Of a stretch of DNA of 64,000 nucleotides, positions 16,878 through 25,551 are shown in pieces; within the stretch, counting starts at the first letter, position 1; each line of letters starts with the position of its first letter. The notes below the pieces were generated by a model, which worked only from the letters and a program-made list of their open reading frames with translations, did no database searches and was not told the DNA's origin. Both the position numbers and the translations under genes were made by a program. The stretch covers positions 1-64,000 of the forward strand of contig JAPLSA010000024.1 in NCBI GenBank assembly GCA_026398815.1, read 5' to 3'. This DNA is from Gammaproteobacteria bacterium. GTDB taxonomy: Bacteria; Pseudomonadota; Gammaproteobacteria; Nevskiales; Nevskiaceae.

Positions 16878-18521
16878 TCAGTAGGTCAGGACATCACCGG
16901 GCAGCGCCGGCGTGTGCTTCGGTTCCACCAGCGCGTGGGTGGCCTGCTCGAAGTCGTAGCCGTAGCCGAGCAGCTTCGGCTCGCTCCAGGCCGGGCCGAA
17001 GAACGAGATCGCCACCGGCAGACCTTCCGGCGTCATGCCGGCCGGCACGATCAGATCCGGATAGCCGGTCTCGTTGGCGAAGCTGGTGGCGCTGTCGGTG
17101 CCGGCGCTGGGCTGCGGCGGCTTGTCCGGCACGATCAGCGTCGCCGGCTTCGGCGAGGTCGGATAGACGATGGCGTCGACCTTGTACTTGCTGAAGACCG
17201 CATCGATGCCCGACTTCACCGCCGCCAGCTGCTCGTTCTTCACCGCGAGATAGGCCGGATCGTCGAGCGTCTGGGCGATCGACGCCGTGTACTTCAGCGC
17301 GTAGGCCTTGCCGGGTGACTGGAACTTGGTCTTCGGATCGTTGGACAGCGCCACCACCTCGTCGAAGCTCTTCGGATAGCCGGCCTTGGTGGTCTTCAGG
17401 TACTGGGTGACCTGGGCCTTGAACTCGGTCGACACCAGCTGGTTGTAGATCGGCTGCTTGGCGGCGATCAGGTAGTCCGGGTACTTGACGTCGACCACCG
17501 TCGCGCCCAGCGCCTTGAGCTTGGCGACGGCGGCAGTCATCACCGCATCGGTGCCTGCATCCTTGCCGGTGAAGTCGCGGGCAAAACCAATCCGCGCGCC
17601 CTTCAGCGAGCCGGTCTTCAGGAACTTCGTGTAGTCGGGCTCGATGTGGCCGGCGCTCTTGGCGGTGGCCGGATCGGCGGGATCGACGCCGGTCATCACG
17701 GTCAGCGAGGCAGCGATGTCGTAGACGCTGCGCGCCATCGGGCCGCCGGTGTCAAAGGACAGCGCCAGCGGCACGATGCCGTCGCGGCTCATCAGGCCGT
17801 GGGTCGGCTTCAGGCCGACGATGCCGTTGGCGGTCGACGGGCCGCGCACCGAGCCGCCGGTATCGGAACCCAGGCCGAACTGGCCGAACACCGCCGCGAT
17901 CGCCGCACCGGTGCCGCCGCTGGAACCGGCCGGGCCGCGCGTCAGGTCATGCGGGTTGCGGGTCTGGCCGCCCATCGAGCTGCTGCCGTTGGGCACCGCA
18001 CCGGCCTTCAGCACCGCCGGATCGGTGGCGCCGCTGACGCTGCCGCCGCTGCCGGCCCATTCGGAAAGATTGACCTTGGCGACGATGATCGCGCCGGCGT
18101 CCCGGAGCTTCTTGACCACGTAGGCATCGTCCGGCGGGATCGAGCCCTTCAGCAGCTGCGAGCCGGCCGTGGTCGGCAAGTCGAAGGTGTCGAAATTGTC
18201 CTTCAGCACGATCGGCACGCCGTGCAGCGGGCCGCGAACCTTGCCGGCCTTGCGCTCGGCGTCGAGCGCCTTGGCGACGTCGAGCGCCTTCGGGTTCAGG
18301 GTGATCACGCTGTTGATCACCGGGCCTTTCTGGTCATAGGCCTCGATGCGCGCCAGATACGCCTGGGTGACCTGCACGGCGCTGAGCTTGCCGCTGCCAT
18401 AGGCGGCCTGCAGGTCGGCGATGGTGGCGGTGGCGAGATTCAGGCTGGCGGCCTGGACGGGGTTGGTGAGGCTGCCGATCGCGAAGGCGAACGCGAGGGC
18501 GGACTGCTTGAGCGGCGTCAT
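16878..18521 (-). CDS. Exported amidase-signature hydrolase, 547 aa (tandem copy 3)
   Basis: The signal peptide covers about the first 25 residues (FAFAIGSLTNPVQAA). Triad: Lys107 (IVLKDNFD), cis-Ser200 (AGSSGGTGA), Ser224 (GSDTGGSVRGP). Compared with copy 4 it has an extra 15-20-residue loop around SGATDPAVLKAGAVPNGSSS, which it shares closely with copy 1 at 20185-21834; these two are the most alike of the set. Role: hydrolysis of an amide bond in the periplasm, substrate unknown. Spacing is 15 bases to the downstream copy and 43 bases from the upstream copy, consistent with one operon. Confidence 0.92.
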   Translation of the reverse strand: MTPLKQSALAFAFAIGSLTNPVQAASLNLATATIADLQAAYGSGKLSAVQVTQAYLARIEAYDQKGPVINSVITLNPKALDVAKALDAERKAGKVRGPLHGVPIVLKDNFDTFDLPTTAGSQLLKGSIPPDDAYVVKKLRDAGAIIVAKVNLSEWAGSGGSVSGATDPAVLKAGAVPNGSSSMGGQTRNPHDLTRGPAGSSGGTGAAIAAVFGQFGLGSDTGGSVRGPSTANGIVGLKPTHGLMSRDGIVPLALSFDTGGPMARSVYDIAASLTVMTGVDPADPATAKSAGHIEPDYTKFLKTGSLKGARIGFARDFTGKDAGTDAVMTAAVAKLKALGATVVDVKYPDYLIAAKQPIYNQLVSTEFKAQVTQYLKTTKAGYPKSFDEVVALSNDPKTKFQSPGKAYALKYTASIAQTLDDPAYLAVKNEQLAAVKSGIDAVFSKYKVDAIVYPTSPKPATLIVPDKPPQPSAGTDSATSFANETGYPDLIVPAGMTPEGLPVAISFFGPAWSEPKLLGYGYDFEQATHALVEPKHTPALPGDVLTY

Positions 18522-18564
18522 GGGAAGCGGTTCCTCGAAGGGGAGCGGCGGTGGATGCAGGCGA

Positions 18565-20169
18565 TCAGGGCAGCAGCGTTTCGCCGGCCAGTGGCGGCGT
18601 CGCGGCGGGTGCCCGGCGGTGATGGGTGGCGGCCTCGTAGCCGCTGGCGAGCTTGATCAGCGTCGGCTCGGTGAACGGCTTGCCGAGGAACTGCACGGCG
18701 AACGGCATGCCGTCGGACGGGAAGAAGCCGCCCGGCACGACGATGGTCGGCAGGCCGGTGTACGAGGCGATGGCGTTGCGGTTCTCGCTGCGCGCGCCCG
18801 GTGCGGCCGGCGGGTTCGGCGTGGCCTTGAAGTCGTCGGCGAGCGCGGTGCGGTACGGCAGGATCAGGCCGTCGAGCTGGTACTTGTCGATCAGTCCGGT
18901 CAGCGCCTCGCGCATCACCGTCTGGTGCTTCATCGCGGCCAGCAGTTCCGGGCTGTGGTCGATCGACCCGTACTGGTAGGACTCGACGATGCGCGGCTTC
19001 ACCAGCGCCCCGCCCTTGGCGATCATCTCGGCGACGCTGCGGATCGGCGCGCTGGCCGGCAGCCGGGCCAGATAGGCGTCGATCGCGGTGGCGACCTCGT
19101 AGCGCGGCGCATCGGCCAGCGTCTGGCTGTCGGCCAGCCCGAGGCCGGTGTCGACCGGATCGACGATCACCGCGCCGGCCGCCTTGAAGTCGGCGATCGC
19201 CCGCTCGAACAGCGCCCTGCCTTCCTCGTGCACCGGGCCGCTGCGCACCATCTCGCGCAGCACGCCGAGGCGTGCGCCCTTCAGGCCGGTCTTCGACACG
19301 AAGCTGGCGTACGGCCGCTCGGGCAGCTTGCCGATGCCGGCCTGGGTGGCGAGATCGGCGGCGTCGTAGCCGGCGATGACATCGAGCACGGCGGCGCAGT
19401 CGGCGACGCTGCGGCACATCGGCCCGCCGCTTTCCTGCGATGGACTGCTCCACATCATGCCGGTGCGGCTGACGAGGCCGTGGGTCGCCGAGATGCCGAC
19501 CAGGTTGGCCAGCGTGCTGGGGATGACGATCGAGCCGGTGGTGTCGCTGCCGAGGCCGACGGTGCCGAACCAGGCGGCGATCGCCGAGCCGGTGCCGCTG
19601 CTCGAACCACCGGTCGATTTCTTCGCGTTGTACGGGCTCAGCACCGGCCCTTTCAGCGAGCTGCCACCGGGCGCAGCGACGCCGTACCAGTCCGACTGGT
19701 TGAGCTTGGCGAGGATCACCACGCCGGCCTTGCGCAGGCGGTCGATGACGAAGGCGTCGCGATCCGGCTGCGAGGTGGCCATCGGCTTGAAGCCGCCGGA
19801 GGTCGGCAGATCCTTGGTGTCGAAGACATCCTTGGCCAGCAGCACGATGCCGTGCAGCGGCGAGCGCAGGCCCTTTTCGCGGCGCTCCTTGTCGAGCGCC
19901 TTCGCTTCCTCGAGCGCGCGCTTGTTCAGGGTGATGACGCTGTTCAGCGCCGGCCCCTTGGCGTCATAGGCCTCGATGCGGGCGAGATGAAGCCGGACCA
20001 GCTGCTCGGAACTCAGGCTGCCGCCGGTCATCAGCGCCTGCAGCTCGGCGATGCTGGCGGTGGCCAGGTCGAGCGCGGCCTGTGCCGGACTGGCGAAGGC
20101 CAGCGCTGCGGCGACCGCCAGCGCAGCCAGCGGGCGGCGCGGCAGACAGATCATCGGAATGCGGGTCAT
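18565..20169 (-). CDS. Exported amidase-signature hydrolase, 534 aa (tandem copy 2)
   Basis: Signal peptide of about 31 residues (ALAVAAALAFASPAQA). Triad: Lys113 (VLLAKDVFD), cis-Ser189 (GGSSSGTGS), Ser213 (GSDTTGSIVIP). The nucleophile block differs from its neighbours: TTGSIV instead of TGGSIR/VR, so the Arg after the nucleophile is absent. This is closer to the TDGSIV form of the Stenotrophomonas peptide amidase. It is thus the most divergent of the four tandem copies and may have its own substrate. It lies 15 bases downstream of copy 1. Confidence 0.92.
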   Translation of the reverse strand: MTRIPMICLPRRPLAALAVAAALAFASPAQAALDLATASIAELQALMTGGSLSSEQLVRLHLARIEAYDAKGPALNSVITLNKRALEEAKALDKERREKGLRSPLHGIVLLAKDVFDTKDLPTSGGFKPMATSQPDRDAFVIDRLRKAGVVILAKLNQSDWYGVAAPGGSSLKGPVLSPYNAKKSTGGSSSGTGSAIAAWFGTVGLGSDTTGSIVIPSTLANLVGISATHGLVSRTGMMWSSPSQESGGPMCRSVADCAAVLDVIAGYDAADLATQAGIGKLPERPYASFVSKTGLKGARLGVLREMVRSGPVHEEGRALFERAIADFKAAGAVIVDPVDTGLGLADSQTLADAPRYEVATAIDAYLARLPASAPIRSVAEMIAKGGALVKPRIVESYQYGSIDHSPELLAAMKHQTVMREALTGLIDKYQLDGLILPYRTALADDFKATPNPPAAPGARSENRNAIASYTGLPTIVVPGGFFPSDGMPFAVQFLGKPFTEPTLIKLASGYEAATHHRRAPAATPPLAGETLLP

Positions 20170-20184
20170 CGGCCGGCCCCCGCG

Positions 20185-21834
20185 TCAGTTGCGCATCGCC
20201 AGGCTGTCGCCCGGCAATGGTGGCGTGGTCTTCGGCAGCACCCGGGCCTTGGTGGCCTGCTCGAAGTCGTAGCCGTAGCCGAGCAGCTTCGGTTCGCTCC
20301 AGGCCGGGCCGAAGAACGAGATCGTCACCGGCAGGCCGTTCGGGGTGATGCCGGCCGGCACGATCAGATCCGGATAGCCGGTCTCGTTGGCGAAGCTGGT
20401 TGCCGACAGGCCGCCGGCCGACGGTTCGCCGATCAGGGTCGCCGGCTTCGGCGAGGTCGGATAGACGATGGCGTCGAGCTTGTCGGCCGCGAACAGCGCA
20501 TCGATGCCGGCCTTGATCGCCGGCAGGCCCTGGTTCCTGGCAGCGAGGTAGCGCGGGTCATCGAGCGACAGCGCCTGCGTCGCCGTGTACTTCAGCGCAT
20601 AGGCCTTTTGCGGCGCGCGGTAGCCGGTCTTCGGATCGTTGGACAGCGCCACCACCTGCTCGAAGGTCTTCGGATAGGCCGGGCCAGTGGTCTTCAGATA
20701 GTCGGTGACCTGGGCCTTGAATTCCGACGACATCATCAGCGTCAGCAGCGGCTGCTTGGCGGCCAGCAGGTAGTCCGGATACTTGATGTCGACGACCGTC
20801 GCGCCCTTCAGCCGCAGCATCTCGATGGCGCGCGCCATCACCAGATCAGTGCCGGCGTCCTTGCCCATGAAGTCCCGCGCGATGCCGATCCGCGCGCCCT
20901 TGAGCGCGCCGCGCTTCAGGTACTTCAGGTAGTCCTGCTCGGCGTGGCCGGCGCTCTTCGCGGTGGCCGGATCGGCCGGATCGACGCCGGTCATCACGCC
21001 CAGCGCCAGCGCCAGATCCTCGACGCTGCGGGCCATCGGCCCGCCAGTGTCGAAGGAGAGCGCCAGCGGGATGATGCCGTCGCGGCTCATCAGGCCGAGC
21101 GTCGGCTTCAGGCCGACGATGCCGTTGGCCGACGACGGCCCGCGCACCGAGCCGCCGGTGTCGGTGCCGAGGCCGAACTGCGCGAAGGCAGCCGCGATTG
21201 CCGCGCCGGTGCCGCCGCTGGAGCCGGACGGGCCGCGCGCCAGATCGTGCGGATTGCGGGTCTGGCCGCCCATCGAGCTGCTGCCGTTCGGCACCGTGCC
21301 GGCCTTGATCACCTCCGGATCGGTGGCGCCGCTGACGCTGCCGCCGCCACCGGCCCATTCCGACAGATTGACCTTGGCCAGCACGATGGCGCCGGCCGCG
21401 CGCAGCTTCTTGACGACAAAGGCATCGTCCGGCGGGATCGAGCCCTTCAGCAGCTGGCTGCCGCCGGTGGTGGGCAGGTCGAAGGTGTCGAAGTTGTCCT
21501 TCAGCACGATCGGAATGCCGTGCAGCGGGCCGCGCAGCTTGCCGGCCTTGCGCTCGGCATCCAGCGTCCGCGCCAGCTCCAGCGCCTTCGGGTTGAGCGT
21601 GATCACGGTGTTCAGCACCGGACCTTTCTGGTCGTAGGCCTCGATGCGGGCGAGATAGAGGCCGGCGAGCTTTTCGGCGCTGAGCGCGCCGGATGCCATG
21701 GCCGCCTGCAGGTCGGCGATGGTCGCCGACTCCAGTTCCAGCGCCGCCGCCGGTGCGGCTGTCCATCCGGCTGCCAGGGCAGCGCAGGTCGCCAAGGCCA
21801 GCGACAGGGGTTTGAGCTTGGATGCGGCTTTCAT
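20185..21834 (-). CDS. Exported amidase-signature hydrolase, 549 aa (tandem copy 1)
   Basis: The ATG at 21834 has GGAG eight bases upstream and starts a signal peptide (MKAASKLKPLSLALATCAAL, ending near APAAA); the longer frame to 21918 adds a Pro/Gly-rich stretch without export character. Triad: Lys112, cis-Ser205 (SGSSGGTGA), Ser229 (GTDTGGSVRGP). It shares the loop SGATDP...GTVPNGSSSMGG with copy 3. It is the first gene of the amidase group, 160 bases downstream of the TPR gene of the TonB module. A hairpin at 21948-21975 in that gap suggests a separate transcript. Confidence 0.92.
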   Translation of the reverse strand: MKAASKLKPLSLALATCAALAAGWTAAPAAALELESATIADLQAAMASGALSAEKLAGLYLARIEAYDQKGPVLNTVITLNPKALELARTLDAERKAGKLRGPLHGIPIVLKDNFDTFDLPTTGGSQLLKGSIPPDDAFVVKKLRAAGAIVLAKVNLSEWAGGGGSVSGATDPEVIKAGTVPNGSSSMGGQTRNPHDLARGPSGSSGGTGAAIAAAFAQFGLGTDTGGSVRGPSSANGIVGLKPTLGLMSRDGIIPLALSFDTGGPMARSVEDLALALGVMTGVDPADPATAKSAGHAEQDYLKYLKRGALKGARIGIARDFMGKDAGTDLVMARAIEMLRLKGATVVDIKYPDYLLAAKQPLLTLMMSSEFKAQVTDYLKTTGPAYPKTFEQVVALSNDPKTGYRAPQKAYALKYTATQALSLDDPRYLAARNQGLPAIKAGIDALFAADKLDAIVYPTSPKPATLIGEPSAGGLSATSFANETGYPDLIVPAGITPNGLPVTISFFGPAWSEPKLLGYGYDFEQATKARVLPKTTPPLPGDSLAMRN

Positions 21835-21947
21835 CGCGACGGCTCCAGTGAGGCTTGCAGCGGCGGGTGGCCCGGGCACAGCCGGGCCCTGCGGCACGCC
21901 ATGGGGCGCGCCGGTCAAGGGGATTCAAGCGGGGTGGCCGGCCGGGC

Positions 21948-21975
21948 TGCCGTCAGCCGTGGCGGGCTGACGGCA
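21948..21975 (-). terminator. Hairpin between the TonB module and the amidase genes
   Basis: TGCCGTCAGCC (21948-21958) and GGCTGACGGCA (21965-21975) form an 11-base perfect stem with a six-base loop, 20 bases after the stop of the TPR gene. There is no T run, so it could be a weak or Rho-assisted terminator or an RNA-stabilising hairpin. Confidence 0.55.
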
Positions 21976-21994
21976 ACCGCTGCGGCCGAAAACC

Positions 21995-23422
21995 TCAGTC
22001 GGCGCGACTGGCCACGGTGGCCGCCGCCGCGTCGCGCGCTGCCGAGGCATCCGGCGCCGCGCCCGGCGCTGGCTGGGTCGACAGCGAACGCAGCCATTCG
22101 CTGGCCTGCGCCCGGGTGTCGTCATAGGCGACCGATTTCTGCAGCGCGGCGATCGCGCCCTTCAGGTCGTTGGCGCCGTAGTGGGCAACGGCGATGCGGA
22201 ACCAGGCTTCGCCGGGCTTCTTCAGGCCGCCTTTTTCCAGCGCCCGTTCCAGCATTTCGCGGGAATCCTTCCAGCGCTCCTGATCGCCGTACATCGCGCC
22301 GAGGCGGAAGTAGTACTCGCCGCGCTCGGCCATCGCCGCCAGCTGCTTCAGCGTGGCTTCGGCCTTGGCGGTCTCGCGGGCGTTGATCCAGGCGTTCGAC
22401 ACCGATTCCAGGTTCTTCTCGTCGAGCGGCAGCTTGTTGTCGGCGATCGCCTGATCCATCAGCTGCGCGGCCTTCTGCGGCTCGCCGATGATCATGTAGG
22501 TGTTGTACAGGTTGCGGATGTCGTCGGCGCTGGCCAGCATCCCCTGCCGCTCGGCCAGCGCCAGCACCGCCGCCGCCTGGGTGCTGTCTTCCATCTGCAG
22601 CAGCACGCCGGCCAGCTGCTTCCAGTAGTCGGCCTTGCCGGTGTTGACGGCGATCAGCTGCAACAGCGTTTCCGCCGAACCCTTGTAGTCCTTGGCCTCG
22701 TAAAGCAGACCGAGCTTGAACTGCACCCAGGACTCCTTGACGACCTTGCTGGCAGCCAGCGCGATGTCGACTTCGGCCAGGGCTTCCGGGTAGCGCTTGC
22801 GCTCGGCCAGCGCGCTGGCCAGGAACACATGGGCATCCGGCGACACCGGATTGCAGGCCTTGGCCATGTAGTCGCGCAGCGCTTCGATGCCGGCATCGAA
22901 CTGGCCGCTGGCGACATACAGCTGGCCGAGGTTGAAGCGCAGCTGCTCGCTCTGCTGCAGCGACAGCGCGTTGTACGACAGCGCCTTGGCGAAGTACGAC
23001 GCCGACGCGGCGAGGTCGTTCTTCTCGGAGTAGCCGATGCCGAGGTTGTAGTGGACCACGGCCTTGTCGTAGTCCTCGCCCTTGGTCACCAGCTTCTTGA
23101 GCTTGTCGATCGCCAGATCGGTCTTCTTCTCGCCGAGCAGCACCGAGGCTTCCCGCATGTCCTCGACGAGATCCTCGCTGAGGTTGGCGGTTGCCTTCTG
23201 CTTCGACGGCAGGCATTCGGCGCGCACGCCGGCCGCGATCATCGCCGCTTCCTTGGCGGCGGCGATCTGGGCCGGTGTCTGCCGGACCGGTTGAGGATTC
23301 GGGCTCTGTGCCAGGGCCGGGCCGCTGGTGGCCAGACCGACGGCGGCAAGGGCCGCCAGCCGGTGCCAGCCCCGAACCCGAGCGGAAACGGCGACAGCAG
23401 TGGCTGGATGCTGGTAGCTCAT
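21995..23422 (-). CDS. Exported TPR protein of the TonB2-type module, 475 aa
   Basis: Signal peptide ending near SGPALAQ, then roughly ten tetratricopeptide-like helical pairs (KAVVHYNLGIGYSEKNDL, HVFLASALAERKRYPEAL, YYFRLGAMYGDQERW). In Vibrio the tonB2-exbB2-exbD2-ttpC locus also ends with a TPR gene of this kind, thought to assist the TonB2 complex in the periplasm. The ATG at 23422 has GGAG eight bases upstream, and another in-frame ATG at 23428 overlaps the tonB stop; either start keeps the genes coupled. A low-complexity Ala/Ser tail ends the protein. Confidence 0.88.
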   Translation of the reverse strand: MSYQHPATAVAVSARVRGWHRLAALAAVGLATSGPALAQSPNPQPVRQTPAQIAAAKEAAMIAAGVRAECLPSKQKATANLSEDLVEDMREASVLLGEKKTDLAIDKLKKLVTKGEDYDKAVVHYNLGIGYSEKNDLAASASYFAKALSYNALSLQQSEQLRFNLGQLYVASGQFDAGIEALRDYMAKACNPVSPDAHVFLASALAERKRYPEALAEVDIALAASKVVKESWVQFKLGLLYEAKDYKGSAETLLQLIAVNTGKADYWKQLAGVLLQMEDSTQAAAVLALAERQGMLASADDIRNLYNTYMIIGEPQKAAQLMDQAIADNKLPLDEKNLESVSNAWINARETAKAEATLKQLAAMAERGEYYFRLGAMYGDQERWKDSREMLERALEKGGLKKPGEAWFRIAVAHYGANDLKGAIAALQKSVAYDDTRAQASEWLRSLSTQPAPGAAPDASAARDAAAATVASRAD

Positions 23423-23427
23423 GGTCA

Positions 23428-24114
23428 TCACTCCGCGGCGCTCAGGTTGAACTCGATGCGCTGCACGCCGTGGAACTCGACGGCCTTGCCGTCGACGGTC
23501 TTCGGCTTGAAGCGCCATTTCTGCACGGCGGTCACGGCGGCCGCCTCGAACAGGCCCTTCGGCTTGGCCTCGACGACTCTCGCCTTGCGGACGCTGCCGT
23601 CCGGGTTGACGGTGACGTCGATCAGCACATAGCCATTGATGCCGCCGCGCCGCGCATCTGCCGGATAGGTCGGCGGAATGCGCTGCAACGGCACCAGATC
23701 GCTGTCCATCGCGCCGGCCAGGCTGCCGGTGCCACCGCCGGTGCCAGCGGACATGCTGCTCGGCAGGCCGAGGTTGGTCGGAATGCCGATGCCGGCGGAT
23801 GGCGCCGCGACATCGACATCGATCTTCATCTTCGACGGCGGCGCTGGCGATTTCGCCGGCGGCGGCGGTGGCGGCTTGCGCCGCTCGGTCTGCTCCGGCG
23901 CGCTGTCGCGCTTCAGGCGCACGAAGTCGATGGTCGGCAGGTTCTCCACCTTGTTGACGCCGTGACCACTGACGTGGATCACCGCGTACATCAGCCAGAA
24001 GAACATCAGCGAGGTGAGGATCGACATGCATAGTGCCGTCGTCCACCGGGTGCCGAAGCTGGCCTTCGGCAGGTTCAGCTCGAACTCGGTCGCAGTCGTG
24101 GTTGCGGGTGCCAT
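23428..24114 (-). CDS. tonB: TonB-family energy transducer, 228 aa
   Basis: Links the inner-membrane ExbB/ExbD motor to outer-membrane receptors. One membrane segment (residues about 25-47, TTALCMSILTSLMFFWLMYA), a periplasmic proline-rich spacer (RRKPPPPPPAKSPAPPSK), a Gly-rich linker, and a C-terminal TonB domain with RIPPTYPADARRGG, GYVLIDVTVNPDGS and AVQKWRFKPKTV. The short spacer and lack of long EP/KP repeats resemble TonB2 rather than enteric TonB. It lies 11 bases after the second exbD and overlaps the start of the TPR gene. Confidence 0.92.
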   Translation of the reverse strand: MAPATTTATEFELNLPKASFGTRWTTALCMSILTSLMFFWLMYAVIHVSGHGVNKVENLPTIDFVRLKRDSAPEQTERRKPPPPPPAKSPAPPSKMKIDVDVAAPSAGIGIPTNLGLPSSMSAGTGGGTGSLAGAMDSDLVPLQRIPPTYPADARRGGINGYVLIDVTVNPDGSVRKARVVEAKPKGLFEAAAVTAVQKWRFKPKTVDGKAVEFHGVQRIEFNLSAAE

Positions 24115-24125
24115 GGCGTTCTCCT

Positions 24126-24533
24126 TCAGGCCGGGGGAGCGGCGGCAATGGAGACATCGCCGATGCCGCCGAGCTTCACCTGGTCCATCACCTTGGTCAG
24201 CACGCCGGTCTGCGATTCCTTGTCGGCGATGATCACCACGGTGTCGTCCGGGCGCTCGATGTGGAGGCGTTCGATGGCACCGCGAATCTCGCCGATGCCC
24301 ATGCGGCGCTTGTCCATCCAGATGTCGCCGTTGGGGCGGATGGCGATCAGGATGTTGCCGCTGTCCTTGTGTTCGGCGGTCAGCGCCTGCGGGCGCGTGA
24401 CCTGGATGCCGGACTCCTTCACGAAGGACGTGGTGATGATGAAAAAGATCAGCAGGTTGAGCACGAAGTCGAGCATCGGCGCGAGATCGATGCCGGTCTC
24501 CTCGGATTCTTCGGCGTGGCGTCTGGACATCAT
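24126..24533 (-). CDS. exbD: ExbD-family protein, second copy, 135 aa
   Basis: Inner-membrane proton-channel partner of ExbB. A short cytoplasmic N-terminus leads into one membrane helix with the essential Asp (IDLAPMLDFVLNLLIFFIIT), then a periplasmic domain with VVIIADKESQTGVLTKVMDQ. It is clearly paralogous to the exbD just upstream but has its own periplasmic sequence (NGDIWMDKRRM). Two exbD genes in a row suggest a heteromeric ExbD pair in one motor. There is 48 bases between the two. Confidence 0.92.
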   Translation of the reverse strand: MMSRRHAEESEETGIDLAPMLDFVLNLLIFFIITTSFVKESGIQVTRPQALTAEHKDSGNILIAIRPNGDIWMDKRRMGIGEIRGAIERLHIERPDDTVVIIADKESQTGVLTKVMDQVKLGGIGDVSIAAAPPA

Positions 24534-24581
24534 GGCGACGGAACTCCCGGTAACGCGTGGTGGAGGAAGCGCGGTGCTGCG

Positions 24582-24995
24582 TCAGCTCTTGGTGGGCGCG
24601 ATCGACACCGACTGCACGCCGCCCTGGCGGACCTGGTCGATGACGTCGACGAGGATGCCGGTGGCGGCACCCGGATCGGCGGCGACCACCACCGGGTCAT
24701 CCGGCTTCTGGGCATGCAGGCTTTCGATCTTGGCGCGCACCGAACGCTGGTCGACGACCTTGCGATCGACCGTGATCTCGCCATTGGCGGCGATCAGGAT
24801 GACGATGCTGCTGCTCTCGCTCTTCTCGGCCGAACTGGAGGAATTCGGCCGGCTCACGGTGATGCCGACTTCCTTCAGGAACACGGCCGTGATGATGAAA
24901 AAGATCAGCAGGTTGAGGACGAAGTCGAGCATCGGCGCGAGATCGATGCCGGTGCTTTCCTCCATGTGGACGATGCCGCGCTTGCGCTGGCGCAT
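24582..24995 (-). CDS. exbD: ExbD-family protein, first copy, 137 aa
   Basis: Same layout as its neighbour: basic N-terminus MRQRKRGIVHMEESTGIDLA, membrane helix with the conserved Asp (MLDFVLNLLIFFIITAVF), Ser-rich linker (NSSSSAEKSESSS), and periplasmic domain with VVVAADPGAATGILVDVIDQ. It follows exbB by 31 bases. The identical PMLDFVLNLLIFFIIT helix in both ExbDs shows a tandem duplication, or strong constraint on the ExbB-facing side. Confidence 0.92.
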   Translation of the reverse strand: MRQRKRGIVHMEESTGIDLAPMLDFVLNLLIFFIITAVFLKEVGITVSRPNSSSSAEKSESSSIVILIAANGEITVDRKVVDQRSVRAKIESLHAQKPDDPVVVAADPGAATGILVDVIDQVRQGGVQSVSIAPTKS

Positions 24996-25026
24996 GAGCT
25001 GGTTCCCCGCTTTCGGTCAGTGGATT

Positions 25027-25551
25027 TCAGAACTGGAACTGGTCCGACAGCCGCTCGGTCTCCATCGCCACGCGGCGACGGAAGTAGAAGCTCGGATACA
25101 GGCCGGTGATGCTCACGGCGAGGCCGGTCAGCGTGCAGATCATGGCTTCGGAGACGCCGTTGGCCATCGAGCGGGCGTCGGCCGAGCCGCGGGCCGCCAT
25201 CACGTCGAACACCGCGAGCATGCCGGTCACCGTGCCGAGCAGGCCGAGCAGCGGACACAGCGGCACCAGCACCCGGAGCAGCAGCAGGTTGGTCGACATC
25301 CCGGCGTTGAGCCGGGAGATCATCGCCTTGCGGATCTGGTGGGCCCGCCAGCTGGAACGCTCGCTGCGCGCATTCCAGCTGGCCAGCAGGCTCTTCGACT
25401 GCTTCGGCAGCACGCCGAAGAAGTACCACCAGCGTTCGATCACGATCGACCACATCACTACACAGGCCGCGAAGATCAGGGCGACGACTTCGCCGCCCAG
25501 ACTCATCATCTCGGTGAAAGCGGAAATCGGCGCCAGGATCAGTTCAAGCAC
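25027..25551 (-). CDS. exbB: MotA/TolQ/ExbB proton channel protein, 174 aa (ExbB2 type)
   Basis: Inner-membrane channel of the TonB motor. Short form with three membrane segments: an N-terminal helix (VVALIFAACVVMWSIVIERW), and two C-terminal ones around LGLLGTVTGMLAVFDVMAARG and AMICTLTGLAVSITGL, the Gly/Thr-rich signature of the family. Its start overlaps the end of the TtpC-like gene by eight bases. The 174-residue size fits ExbB2 of Vibrio TonB2 systems rather than enteric ExbB (about 240). Confidence 0.92.
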   Translation of the reverse strand: MLELILAPISAFTEMMSLGGEVVALIFAACVVMWSIVIERWWYFFGVLPKQSKSLLASWNARSERSSWRAHQIRKAMISRLNAGMSTNLLLLRVLVPLCPLLGLLGTVTGMLAVFDVMAARGSADARSMANGVSEAMICTLTGLAVSITGLYPSFYFRRRVAMETERLSDQFQF

